From contig NZ_JAHCDA010000004.1 in the NCBI RefSeq assembly GCF_018413645.1, forward strand, positions 485,516 through 549,515: a DNA stretch of 64,000 nucleotides. The letters are read 5' to 3'. Made by a program: the position numbers and the translations under genes. This stretch comes from Roseococcus pinisoli. Its GTDB lineage: Bacteria; Pseudomonadota; Alphaproteobacteria; Acetobacterales; Acetobacteraceae. Below the pieces are notes generated by a model that was given only the letters and a program-made list of their open reading frames with translations, searched no databases and was not told where the DNA came from. Of the stretch, positions 1 to 7,886 are shown piece by piece. Position 1 is the stretch's first letter; each line of letters begins with the position of its first letter.

Positions 1-1
1 C

Positions 2-1621
2 CGGGAGGAGCGCGCCATCCTCTTCAACCGCGCCTATGGCCGTATCTTCGACAGGACTGCGCCCTCGATCGGCGTGGGCGCCAGCCTGGAGGAGGTGCTG
101 CGCGCGGGCCTCGCCCACGGGCAGTATCCCGATGCGGGGGACAGCGTCGCCGCGCGCGAGGAATGGCTGCACGACCAGATCGCCGCGCACCGGATGCCGG
201 GCCCTTCGCGCTTGGTGCGCCTGCCGGACGGCCGCTGGCTCCAGCAGCGCACGCGCCGCTTCGCCAATGGCTCCTTCATCTCCATCGGCACCGATGTGAC
301 GCGGGTGAAGACGATGGCGGAGAGCGTGCTGCGGCGCGCCAGCGAGGATCCGCTGACCGGCCTCGGCAATCGCGCCCTGCTGCAGCGCCGCCTCAGCGGC
401 CTCGTGGCCCGGCGCCGCGCCGAGGACCGCGCGACCGCGTGCCTCGTCTTCTTCGACATCGACCATTTCAGCACGATCAACGACACGCGCGGCCATGATT
501 GCGGCGATGCGCTGCTGCGCGACCTGGCCGACCGGCTCCGCGGCTTCCTGCGCGACGGCGACACCGCCGCCCGCCTGAGCAGCGACGAGTTCGGCCTCCT
601 GCTGCCCGGCATCTCCACCGCGACCGAGGCGGCCGCCTTCGTCCGGCGCCTGCGGCAGGAGCTGGAGCGCCCCTACCAGATCGGCCAGGCGCGCCTCACC
701 CCCTCCTTCTCGATCGGCCTCGCCCTCTATCCGACCGATGCGACGGATGGGGACGGCCTGTTCCGCTGCGCCGACACGGCCCTCCACCACGCGAAGCGCA
801 GCGGCTCGGGCGGCGTGGCCTTCTTCGAGCCGGCCATCACGGCGATGCTCGCGCGTCGCTCGCATCTCGCCACGGCGCTGCGCGAAGCCCTCGACGCCGA
901 CCGCATCGAGGTCGCGCTGCAGCCGCAAGTCCGCCTGAGCGACGGCGTGCATGTCGGCTTCGAGGCCCTCGCCCGCTGGACGGATGGCACGACGCCCATT
1001 CCGCCCAGCGAGTTCATTCCGGTGGCCGAGGAGACGGGGATGATCGTCCCGCTGGGCGCCCGGATCACGGGGCTGGCGCTCTCGGCGATCACGCGGCTGC
1101 GCGCGCGCGGCCTCAATCCCGGCCGGGTCTCGGTAAACGTCGCCGCCTCGCAGCTGCTGTCCCCAGGCTTTTTCGACTTCGTGCGGCACCAGCTCCAGAC
1201 CCACGGCATCGAGCCCTCCTGCCTGGAGGTCGAGGTGACGGAGACGGTGCTGCTCGACCGCGCCTCCGACCGGATCGCTCATGTGCTGGCGGAGCTGGAG
1301 GGCCTCGGCGTCTCGATCGCGCTGGATGATTTCGGCACCGGCTATGCCTCCCTCTCGCACCTCACGCGGCTTCCGGTGCATCGCCTGAAGATCGACCGGC
1401 ACTTCGTTCGCGATATCGCCACCGGTTCGGTTCCGAACCCCATCGCGCGCACGGTGATCGGGCTCGCGCATGGCCTCGGCATGCAGACCGTGGCCGAGGG
1501 CGTCGAAACCGAAGCCCAGCGCGACTACCTGGCCGCGCATGGCTGCGACCTTATCCAGGGCTATCTCATCTCGCGGCCGCTCACCCCGGACGAGGCGGGG
1601 GATTATCTCGCGCGGCTCTGA
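2..1621 (+). CDS. GGDEF/EAL cyclic-di-GMP protein (5' end outside window)
   Basis: The reading frame is open from base 2, so the true start lies upstream of the window. Three parts are visible. First comes a PAS-like sensor segment ending near base 320, followed by a GGDEF domain introduced by DPLTGLGNR. Its signature reads SSDEF (bases 578-592) instead of GGDEF. Replacing both glycines usually abolishes diguanylate cyclase activity, although such domains can still bind GTP. The C-terminal EAL domain looks intact: EALAR at 962, the VNVAAS asparagine, VEVTET, DDFGTGYASL, LKIDR, AEGVE and QGY are all present. The protein is therefore predicted to be a c-di-GMP phosphodiesterase with a regulatory, catalytically dead GGDEF. 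No transmembrane segment is visible in this portion. No partner gene is adjacent. Confidence 0.9.
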   Translation, partial: REERAILFNRAYGRIFDRTAPSIGVGASLEEVLRAGLAHGQYPDAGDSVAAREEWLHDQIAAHRMPGPSRLVRLPDGRWLQQRTRRFANGSFISIGTDVTRVKTMAESVLRRASEDPLTGLGNRALLQRRLSGLVARRRAEDRATACLVFFDIDHFSTINDTRGHDCGDALLRDLADRLRGFLRDGDTAARLSSDEFGLLLPGISTATEAAAFVRRLRQELERPYQIGQARLTPSFSIGLALYPTDATDGDGLFRCADTALHHAKRSGSGGVAFFEPAITAMLARRSHLATALREALDADRIEVALQPQVRLSDGVHVGFEALARWTDGTTPIPPSEFIPVAEETGMIVPLGARITGLALSAITRLRARGLNPGRVSVNVAASQLLSPGFFDFVRHQLQTHGIEPSCLEVEVTETVLLDRASDRIAHVLAELEGLGVSIALDDFGTGYASLSHLTRLPVHRLKIDRHFVRDIATGSVPNPIARTVIGLAHGLGMQTVAEGVETEAQRDYLAAHGCDLIQGYLISRPLTPDEAGDYLARL

Positions 1622-1858
1622 CCGCCGGCGGTATCACGCGAGACCCCAGGTGAGGCCGACGGGAATGGCGGTCCGCCTCTTAAACCACATGCCCTTGAAC
1701 AACGGCTTCATCGCGCCTGGGGGCACGTTTGGTCGTTCGATTTGACATTCCATGCGACGTTATTTTCGCCGAATGCACAAAGCATTAAAATATAAAGGAA
1801 AATCGATTCGGCGCGGAATTTGCATGAGAGCCCCCGCACTCAATCAAGGGAGAGTTCC

Positions 1859-2473
1859 ATGCCCCGCCTCGTCCTCCTCCTCCTTCTCGCGGCCGGCCTG
1901 CTCCCCATGGCAAACCAAGCATCCCGGGCGGACGTCATCCTCGACTTCACGCAGGTCGGGCCGACCATCGAAACCCCCTATGGCGGCGGGGCGCCCTTTC
2001 CCAACGCCATCCTCAGCGACATCACCCTCGTCCTCACGGACGAGGCCTATAGCTGGGGCGTGAAGCTGAGCCAGCGCAACGGGGGCGGCGTGCCCCATGC
2101 GCAACTGGACGGCCTTTCTGACCTCCGGATCGAGATGCGGAACCTCCTCGAGGCCTTCTCGGTCTCGCTGGCCGATTTCACGAAGGACATCCCGATCCAT
2201 AGCACCGAGCGCTCCGCCATCGAGCTCACCAGCAGTCCCAGCGGGCTTCCCGTGGGCTCGGTCTTCTACAGCAGCCCCCTGGACCTGAGCGTCCGCTTCA
2301 CCTTCGACGGAACGGACCATGTGTCGGGCTACATCTCGGGCGACGGCAGCTGCTTCATGGGATGCCGCTTCGGCGGCGTGCTGACCGTCTCGGTTCCCGA
2401 GCCTGCCTCGCTGCTGACCTTCGGCCTGGGCCTTCTGGCCCTGGGAATGGTGGTGCGCCGCCGCCAGGCCTAG
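1859..2473 (+). CDS. PEP-CTERM sorting-signal protein
   Basis: A 204-residue secreted protein of unknown function. The N-terminus (MPRLVLLLLLAAGLLP, then a cleavable ASRA-like region) is a Sec signal peptide. The last 26 residues form a textbook PEP-CTERM tail: VPEP at 179-182, a hydrophobic helix, then an RRR cluster. Such tails are recognised and cut by an exosortase (EpsH family) in bacteria that make an exopolysaccharide. No exosortase is in the window. The middle is a beta-rich domain I do not recognise. I chose the ATG at 1859 because AAGGGAGAG lies 4 nt upstream and the signal peptide begins there; an earlier in-frame ATG at 1820 would put 13 polar residues before it. Confidence 0.85.
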   Translation: MPRLVLLLLLAAGLLPMANQASRADVILDFTQVGPTIETPYGGGAPFPNAILSDITLVLTDEAYSWGVKLSQRNGGGVPHAQLDGLSDLRIEMRNLLEAFSVSLADFTKDIPIHSTERSAIELTSSPSGLPVGSVFYSSPLDLSVRFTFDGTDHVSGYISGDGSCFMGCRFGGVLTVSVPEPASLLTFGLGLLALGMVVRRRQA

Positions 2474-2486
2474 CCGCCGCAGCCGA

Positions 2487-2516
2487 TCGCGGAGGCCGCG
2501 GCAAGGCCTTCCGCGA
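2487..2516 (+). terminator. GC-rich hairpin after the PEP-CTERM gene
   Basis: TCGCGGAGGCC (2487-2497) pairs with GGCCTTCCGCGA (2505-2516) around a 7-nt loop, with one bulged base. It starts 13 nt after the stop codon of the PEP-CTERM gene and ends before the ABC operon. There is no clear T-run, which is common in high-GC genomes, so termination is likely but not proven. Confidence 0.5.
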
Positions 2517-2661
2517 CGGCCCTCCCCGGAAGGGACGCGGGACTCCCGCCCCGGCCAAGGTGACGGAATGGGAACCTCTGGCGTATCCTCGCCCCACGAC
2601 GCGAGGGATTCGGAGGCCGTCTCCCGAACCGCGAAGACGGCCGCCCGGAGAGGAAGGGTTC

Positions 2662-3435
2662 ATGGATTTCCTCGAACTCGAGGGCATCACCAAGGAGTTC
2701 CCCAGCCGCTCCGGCCCGCCGGCCAGGGTGATGGAGCGCGTCTCCTTCTCGGTGCGCGAGGGCGAGTTCATGGCCGTGCTCGGCCCCTCGGGCTGCGGCA
2801 AGTCCACCCTCCTGCAGATGGCCGCCGGCCTGCTGCCGCCGAGCTCCGGCGAGGCGCGCATCGGCGGCCGCCGGGTCGACGGGCCGCCGCCCGAGGCCGT
2901 CTACGTCTTCCAGCAATACACGCGCTCGCTGCTGCCCTGGCGCAATGTGCGCGACAACGTCGCCTTCGCCGTCGAGCACCGGATCGGCCGCCGCCGCGCG
3001 CGGGCGGCCGCCGAGGTCCAGCTCGCCCAGGTCGGCCTCGCGGGCTTCGGCGATCATTTTCCCTGGCAGCTCTCGGGCGGCATGCAGCAGCGCGTGGCCA
3101 TCGCCCGGGCGCTGGCCGCCGAGCCCGCGCTGCTGCTGATGGACGAGCCCTTCAGCGCCGTCGACGCGCTCACCCGCCTCGACCTCCAGGCCCTCATCCT
3201 CGACATCTGGACCCAGCGGAAGCTCACCGTGATGCTCGTCACCCATGACGTGGAGGAGGCCATTTATCTGGCCGACCGCATCGCCATGCTGACCCGCCGA
3301 CCCACCACGCTGGCCGAGATCGTCGAGGTCGGGCTGCCGCGCCCACGCGATCCCATCGCCACGCGTGAGCTGCCGCGCTTCCTCGAGCTGCGGCACGACC
3401 TGCTCGGCAAGCTACTGACGCGCCATGCTGTCTAG
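2662..3435 (+). CDS. ABC importer ATP-binding protein (nitrate/sulfonate/taurine type)
   Basis: The 257-residue ATPase of an importer of the SsuB/TauB/NrtD family. It carries Walker A GPSGCGKST (41-49), the Q-loop VFQQYTRSLLPW typical of this family, signature LSGGMQQR from 137, Walker B LLLMDEPF and the switch histidine in VTHDVEEA. AGGAAGG at 2651-2657 fixes the start at 2662; the frame is open further upstream without a ribosome site. The stop overlaps the first permease by 11 nt, so the four genes to 5947 form one operon. The substrate cannot be read from sequence. Sulfonates, taurine, nitrate, thiamine precursors or other small organic solutes are all possible for the family. Confidence 0.92.
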   Translation: MDFLELEGITKEFPSRSGPPARVMERVSFSVREGEFMAVLGPSGCGKSTLLQMAAGLLPPSSGEARIGGRRVDGPPPEAVYVFQQYTRSLLPWRNVRDNVAFAVEHRIGRRRARAAAEVQLAQVGLAGFGDHFPWQLSGGMQQRVAIARALAAEPALLLMDEPFSAVDALTRLDLQALILDIWTQRKLTVMLVTHDVEEAIYLADRIAMLTRRPTTLAEIVEVGLPRPRDPIATRELPRFLELRHDLLGKLLTRHAV

Positions 3436-4192
3436 AAGCGTCCTGTCCTGGCTGCCGGGCCTGCTCGTGCTCGGCCTGATCCTGCTCGGCCTGGAGCTGG
3501 CGGTGGAGACCGGATGGGTGCGCCGCGCCCTGATGCCGCCGCCGACGGCCATCGCCCTCACCCTCTGGGACCTGCTGGCCTCCGGCGAATTCGTGGCGCC
3601 GCTGCTCTCCACGATGGAGCTGGTCTTCACGGGCTTCGCCATCGGCAGCGCCCTCGGCATCGCGGGCGGGCTGGCCATGGGCTGGTTCCCCGCCGTCTTC
3701 CGCCTGCTGGAGCCGCTGGTCGAGCTCATGCGCCCGATCCCCAAGGCCGCGCTGGTACCGCCGCTGATGCTCTTCCTGGGCATCGGCACCACGATGAAGG
3801 TCACCTCCGTGGCGCTGGCGGTGCTCTTCCCCGTGCTGGTGAACACGCTGCAGGGCGTGCGTGGGACGGACCGCGTGATGCTGGATGCCGCCCGCACCCA
3901 TGGCTGGGGCACGGCGCACACGCTGCGCCACCTCGTGCTGCCGGCCGCACTGCCCTTCATCCTGGCGGGCATGCGGATCAGCCTCGGCCTCGCCCTCGTG
4001 CTCGCGGTGCTGGCGGAGATGCTGTCGGGCCAGGGCGGCCTCGGCTTCCTCATCCTGGACATGCAGCGCAGCTTTCTCATCCGCCAGATGTACGCCTGGC
4101 TGATCATCCTCGCCGTGCTCGGCCTCGCGCTGAACGGACTCTTCCTTCTCGCCGAAAGGCGCGCGCTGCATTGGCAGCCCCAATCCAACTGA
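3425..4192 (+). CDS. ABC importer permease 1 (SsuC/TauC-like)
   Basis: A 255-residue inner-membrane permease with about six hydrophobic helices. The cytoplasmic EAA-type loop that docks onto the ATPase is recognisable (DAARTHGWGTAHTLRHLVLP, roughly 155-175). It is homologous to the second permease of the operon at 5174: both share a MRPIP/IRPIP segment followed by a PP-LxLFLG motif and a TMKVT stretch. Two different permeases in one operon suggest a heterodimeric channel, whereas NitT/TauT systems commonly use a single homodimerising permease. It overlaps the ATPase gene by 11 nt and lies 16 nt before the binding-protein gene. Confidence 0.92.
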   Translation: MLSRSVLSWLPGLLVLGLILLGLELAVETGWVRRALMPPPTAIALTLWDLLASGEFVAPLLSTMELVFTGFAIGSALGIAGGLAMGWFPAVFRLLEPLVELMRPIPKAALVPPLMLFLGIGTTMKVTSVALAVLFPVLVNTLQGVRGTDRVMLDAARTHGWGTAHTLRHLVLPAALPFILAGMRISLGLALVLAVLAEMLSGQGGLGFLILDMQRSFLIRQMYAWLIILAVLGLALNGLFLLAERRALHWQPQSN

Positions 4193-4208
4193 TCCGGAGA
4201 AACCGTCC

Positions 4209-5174
4209 ATGACCCAGATCACCCGCCGCGCGGGCCTCGCGCTCACCGCCCTGCCCCTCGCCGCACCGCCGCTCGTCGGCCAGACGCTGACCCGGCTGCG
4301 CGTCAGCGTCATCCCGGTGACGGATGTCGCGCCGCTCCATGCCGCCATGCGCCTGGGCCATTTCGCGGCCGAGGGGCTGGAGATCGACACCTCGACCACC
4401 GCCGGCGGCGCGACCGGCCTGCCCGGCCTGGTGGCCGGACAGTTCCGCGTCGTCTTCTCCAACACCGTCTCCATCCTGCTCGGCATCCGGGAGGGGCTGG
4501 ATTTCCGCTTCGTCGCCGGCGCCGCCGCCGGGAACCCGGCGCCGCCCGACATCTTCGCCATCCTCACCCGCAAGGGCAGCAACATCCGCTCCGGCCGCGA
4601 CCTGGAGGGCAAGCGCATCGCCTCCAACACCCGCAACAACATCGTCTGGCTGCGCGGCATGGCCTGGGTAGAGAAAACGGGCGGCGACTGGCGCAAAGTC
4701 ACCACGGTCGAGGTGCCCTTCCCCCAGATGGCCGACGCGCTGGCCGCCGGGCAGATCGATGCCGGCATCTTCAGCGAGCCCTTCGCCTCCGGCGCCCTCG
4801 TCTCGCATGGCGAGCGGCTGGAACGCGTGGCCTGGCCGATCATCGAGACGGCGCCGGGTGCCACCGTCGCGCAATACGTCACGATGAAGGATGATCTGGA
4901 GCGCAATGGCGAGGTCTTCGAGCGCTTCGCGCGCGGCCTCTTCAAGGGCGTCGACTGGGTGAACGAGCGCCGCCACGATCCCGCGCTGCTCGACCTCATC
5001 ACCGCCTTCAGCCGCGTGCCGGTCGAGCGCCTGCGCCAGACCGCGCTGCCGACCTACCCCAAGGCGGTGACGCCCGCCGAGGTGCAGGAGGTCATCACCA
5101 CCATGGCGCGCTTCGGCATGGGCGGGCGCTTCCCCGCCCCGGCCTCGCTGATCTTCCGCACCGCCAACGGCTGA
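4209..5174 (+). CDS. ABC importer substrate-binding protein (NMT1/SsuA-like)
   Basis: A 321-residue periplasmic binding protein. An N-terminal signal with a twin-arginine-like TRRAGLALTALPL core precedes the mature protein. The fold signatures are the opening LRVSVIPVTDVAPLHAAM, the GLEIDT strand, an AGQFRVVFSNT segment, and LEGKRIASNTRNNI of the NMT1-like group. It sits between the two permease genes, an unusual position since the binding protein is usually first or last. The stop overlaps the next start as TGATG. The ligand is not deducible. The start at 4209 follows a GGAG-type site. Confidence 0.88.
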   Translation: MTQITRRAGLALTALPLAAPPLVGQTLTRLRVSVIPVTDVAPLHAAMRLGHFAAEGLEIDTSTTAGGATGLPGLVAGQFRVVFSNTVSILLGIREGLDFRFVAGAAAGNPAPPDIFAILTRKGSNIRSGRDLEGKRIASNTRNNIVWLRGMAWVEKTGGDWRKVTTVEVPFPQMADALAAGQIDAGIFSEPFASGALVSHGERLERVAWPIIETAPGATVAQYVTMKDDLERNGEVFERFARGLFKGVDWVNERRHDPALLDLITAFSRVPVERLRQTALPTYPKAVTPAEVQEVITTMARFGMGGRFPAPASLIFRTANG

Positions 5175-5947
5175 TGCGGGCGCTCGCCCGCCCCTCCTCG
5201 GGCTTCCTGCTGATCCTGGCCCTCCTGCTGCTGTGGGAGGTCTCGGCGCGGTTCGACTGGATGAACAGCCCGAACTGGCCGCCGCTGAGCGTGGTGCTGG
5301 CGGCCCTCGCGCGGGACAGCCTGGGGGGCGAGCTGCCGCTGCTGCTGGGCGGGACCCTGTGGCGGATGTTCGCGGGGCTGCTGGCGGGTGGCGCGGCGGG
5401 CGTGATCGTGGGCCTGCTCTTCGCCTCGCTGCCGGTCACCAGGCGGCTCTTCGGCCTGACCGTGGAGCTGATCCGCCCCATCCCCATCCCGGCCATCATC
5501 CCGCCGCTCGTGCTCTTCCTCGGGCTCGACAACACCATGAAGGTGACGGTGGTGGGGCTGACCGCCTTCTTCCCGGTGCTGACCAACACGATGCAGGGCG
5601 TGCGCGCCGTGGAGGCCGATGCCCTGGCCATGGGGCGCACCTTCGGCATCGGCTTCTGGCGCCGGTCGCTCCACATCGTGCTGCCGGCCTGCCTGCCCTA
5701 TGTCTTCGCGGGCTTCCGCGTCGCGCTGGCGCTGGCGCTCGTCGTCACCGTCGTGGCCGAGATGATCGCGGGGGAGCAGGGCGTGGGGCACTACCTCGTG
5801 CTCATGCAGTTCGCGGGTCGCGCACCGGAGATGTACGCGACCGTCATCCTGCTCGCGGTCCTGGGCTATGGCCTGAACCGCGGCTTCCTGGCCTTCGAGC
5901 GGCGCGCGCTCCACTGGTACTTCGCCCTCGGCGCGCAGCGGAACTGA
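5174..5947 (+). CDS. ABC importer permease 2 (SsuC/TauC-like)
   Basis: A 257-residue inner-membrane permease, paralogous to the one at 3425 and of the same length and topology. The ATPase-docking loop is around GRTFGIGFWRRSLHIVLPA. It is translationally coupled to the binding-protein gene through the overlapping TGATG. It is the last gene of the importer operon and ends 18 nt before the convergent outer-membrane transporter gene, with a hairpin in the gap. Confidence 0.92.
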   Translation: MRALARPSSGFLLILALLLLWEVSARFDWMNSPNWPPLSVVLAALARDSLGGELPLLLGGTLWRMFAGLLAGGAAGVIVGLLFASLPVTRRLFGLTVELIRPIPIPAIIPPLVLFLGLDNTMKVTVVGLTAFFPVLTNTMQGVRAVEADALAMGRTFGIGFWRRSLHIVLPACLPYVFAGFRVALALALVVTVVAEMIAGEQGVGHYLVLMQFAGRAPEMYATVILLAVLGYGLNRGFLAFERRALHWYFALGAQRN

Positions 5948-5948
5948 G

Positions 5949-5965
5949 CGGCGCGCCGGGCGCCG
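5949..5965. terminator. Hairpin between convergent genes
   Basis: CGGCGC (5949-5954) and GCGCCG (5960-5965) form a perfect 6-bp stem with a 5-nt loop. It fills the 18-nt gap between the permease gene on + and the TpsB-like gene on -, so it can act in both directions. No T-run is present. Confidence 0.4.
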
Positions 5966-7654
5966 TCAGAAGTTCCGCCTGAACACCGCGACGAAGCGCG
6001 CGCCGCGATCGACATGGCGGTTGTGCGGGCGGAGGAACGGCACCGCGACCTCGAGGTTGAGGTTGGTCTCCTCCGCCACCGCGAAGCCCAGGCCGAAGCC
6101 CGCCGAGGCCGCGCGATCGCCGCGCGGGGCGGGGGCGGGCGCCAGATTCTCCGCCCTGCCGCCATCGACGAAGACATAGGCCTCCGCCCGGCGGATCAGC
6201 CGCCCCACGAACTCCGATTGCCCGGCCGCCAGGCTGTCGACATCCATGACCGTCTTGAAGGGCATGGCGAGCGTGACGGAGCCGGAGATGCCGCGATCGC
6301 CGAAGAGGGTCGCCGCCTCGAAGCCGCGGCCGAACATCACGCCGCCATAGGTGAAGAACTCCGTCGAGGGCAGCCGTTCGCCGGTGTACTGGCCGAGCGC
6401 GCGCAGCCGCAGCATGAAGCGCTGCCCCCAGAAGGCGTGCTGGTAGTTGGCGATGGCCGTCACCTTGGTGAAGCCGGGATCGCCGTAGAAGAAACCGAGC
6501 CGCTGCCGCGCGCCGGCGCCGTCGATGCCCTGGCTCAGAATGACGGCCAGCGAGCCGCCGCGTGTCTGTGCCTCGCTGGCCCGGCCATAGACCGCGCCCA
6601 CCCGGATCACCCGCGTCGCCTCGTCCGCAAGGCGGCCAAGCGGCACGGAGACGCGGGAATCCACGATGTCGAAATTGCCGAAGACCTGCAGCGTCTCGGT
6701 CTGGCGGCGAATGATCGGATAGGTCGCCTGCAGGCTGAATGTCGTGGTCTCGCCCTTCAGGTTGGATTCCGACGTCCGGCGCTGCTCGAGATGCGTGGCG
6801 TTGACCGAGACCGTCATGCCGTTGGTGCCGATGGGCTGCTGGTGGCGGAAAGCGAAGTAGGTGAAGCGCTCGAAATCCACCACCGGGAAGCCCACGGTGA
6901 AGCGGGTGGAATCGCCTTCCTGCAGCAGGGCGTTCAGCGTCACGCCGGTGGTGATCTGCACATTGCCGAGGAAGTCCGCGCCGAGGTTGTCGAAGCCGAG
7001 GCCATAGCGCTGGGAGATGCGGCTGACGTTCAGCACCAGGCGTACCTTGCCGGGCGTGTCGAGTTGCTCGAAGCGGCCGGTGACGCGGCGGCCGGGGATG
7101 TCGGCCATCAGCAGCAGCGCGCGCTCCATCGTCGCGCGGCGCAGCGGACGCTCACCGCGCATGGCTTCCGCATAGGCGCGCGTCAGGCTGAGGTCAGCGC
7201 CCTCCGTGTCGCCTTCGATGGCGATCTCGGCGACCTCGCCTTCGATGACGCGCAGGATGACGACGCCCTGGGCGAAATCCTGCTGCGGCACCACCACGCC
7301 GAAGAGGGCCAGGCCGGCCTCGCGATGGGCGGCGGCGATCGCATTGGCGAGCTCGTTGATCACCTCGCGCGACAGGCGCCGCCCCGCGAAGGGTGCGGCT
7401 GCGCGGGCCAGTGCCGCGCGCTCAATGAGCTGATCGCCCGTCACCGCCACGTCGCGGATCGTGATGTCCGGCACGGCGGCGGGCACGATCTGGCGCTCGG
7501 CGGGCGGAATGGCGGTACGGCCCTGCGGGCGGGGGGGAGCGATGTCCGGCCGGTCGGTGTCGAAGCCGCGGGCGCCGAGGCCCGCCTGGGCGAGGGCTTC
7601 CATAGGCAGGGCGGCCAGCAATACGAGGACCAGGGCCGCCTTGATGAGGGTCAT
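5966..7654 (-). CDS. Outer-membrane two-partner-secretion transporter (ShlB/FhaC/HecB family)
   Basis: A 562-residue outer-membrane protein. It begins with a signal peptide (MTLIKAALVLVLLAALPMEALAQ, cut after the AQ). A proline-rich linker follows. A POTRA_2 domain then starts at ITIRDVAVTGDQLIERAALA and includes the QDFAQGVVILRVIEGEV strand typical of ShlB/FhaC. The rest is a 16-strand type beta barrel ending in the aromatic ARFVAVFRRNF, a BAM recognition signal (terminal Phe). Family members export one partner protein, usually with an N-terminal TPS haemagglutinin domain. Here the upstream gene encodes a collagen-like lipoprotein instead. ATG 7654 follows AGAGGT; 12 extra in-frame codons upstream lack a site and would spoil the signal peptide. 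Confidence 0.88.
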   Translation of the reverse strand: MTLIKAALVLVLLAALPMEALAQAGLGARGFDTDRPDIAPPRPQGRTAIPPAERQIVPAAVPDITIRDVAVTGDQLIERAALARAAAPFAGRRLSREVINELANAIAAAHREAGLALFGVVVPQQDFAQGVVILRVIEGEVAEIAIEGDTEGADLSLTRAYAEAMRGERPLRRATMERALLLMADIPGRRVTGRFEQLDTPGKVRLVLNVSRISQRYGLGFDNLGADFLGNVQITTGVTLNALLQEGDSTRFTVGFPVVDFERFTYFAFRHQQPIGTNGMTVSVNATHLEQRRTSESNLKGETTTFSLQATYPIIRRQTETLQVFGNFDIVDSRVSVPLGRLADEATRVIRVGAVYGRASEAQTRGGSLAVILSQGIDGAGARQRLGFFYGDPGFTKVTAIANYQHAFWGQRFMLRLRALGQYTGERLPSTEFFTYGGVMFGRGFEAATLFGDRGISGSVTLAMPFKTVMDVDSLAAGQSEFVGRLIRRAEAYVFVDGGRAENLAPAPAPRGDRAASAGFGLGFAVAEETNLNLEVAVPFLRPHNRHVDRGARFVAVFRRNF

Positions 7655-7790
7655 TGATGGGACCTCTTTGCTCTTCGGCGCTGCGCGCATGATTCGGATC
7701 GGCTCGATGGATTTGCTCGGGACGAGAACCAGGAAGCGGCGTTGGCTCTTCGGCCACGCCGGTCCTCTCGATTCTCTGTCGAGGAGGTGG

Positions 7791-7826
7791 CCGGACCGGG
7801 ATCCAGTTCGTTGGATCCCGGTCCGG
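7791..7826. terminator. Strong perfect stem-loop between collagen-like and TpsB genes
   Basis: CCGGACCGGGATCCA (7791-7805) pairs perfectly with TGGATCCCGGTCCGG (7812-7826), a 15-bp stem with loop GTTCGT. It lies in the 232-nt gap between the two minus-strand genes. No U-tract follows in the minus direction. It could terminate most transcripts after the upstream gene, so that the transporter is made in smaller amounts, or it could be a processing or stability element. Confidence 0.6.
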
Positions 7827-7886
7827 TACCGCGCCAGGGCGGCGTCGGCGGATCGCCGCAGCAGGGCGTCCGCCAGGCCGCCAACG

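Noticed and set aside
1622..1858. Possible sigma-54 promoter before the PEP-CTERM gene
   Set aside because: A GGCAC-like -24 element is seen but no proper TTGC at -12.
2517..2661. Possible riboswitch upstream of the NitT/TauT-type operon
   Set aside because: No THI-box elements such as CTGAGA are visible and the segment is short.
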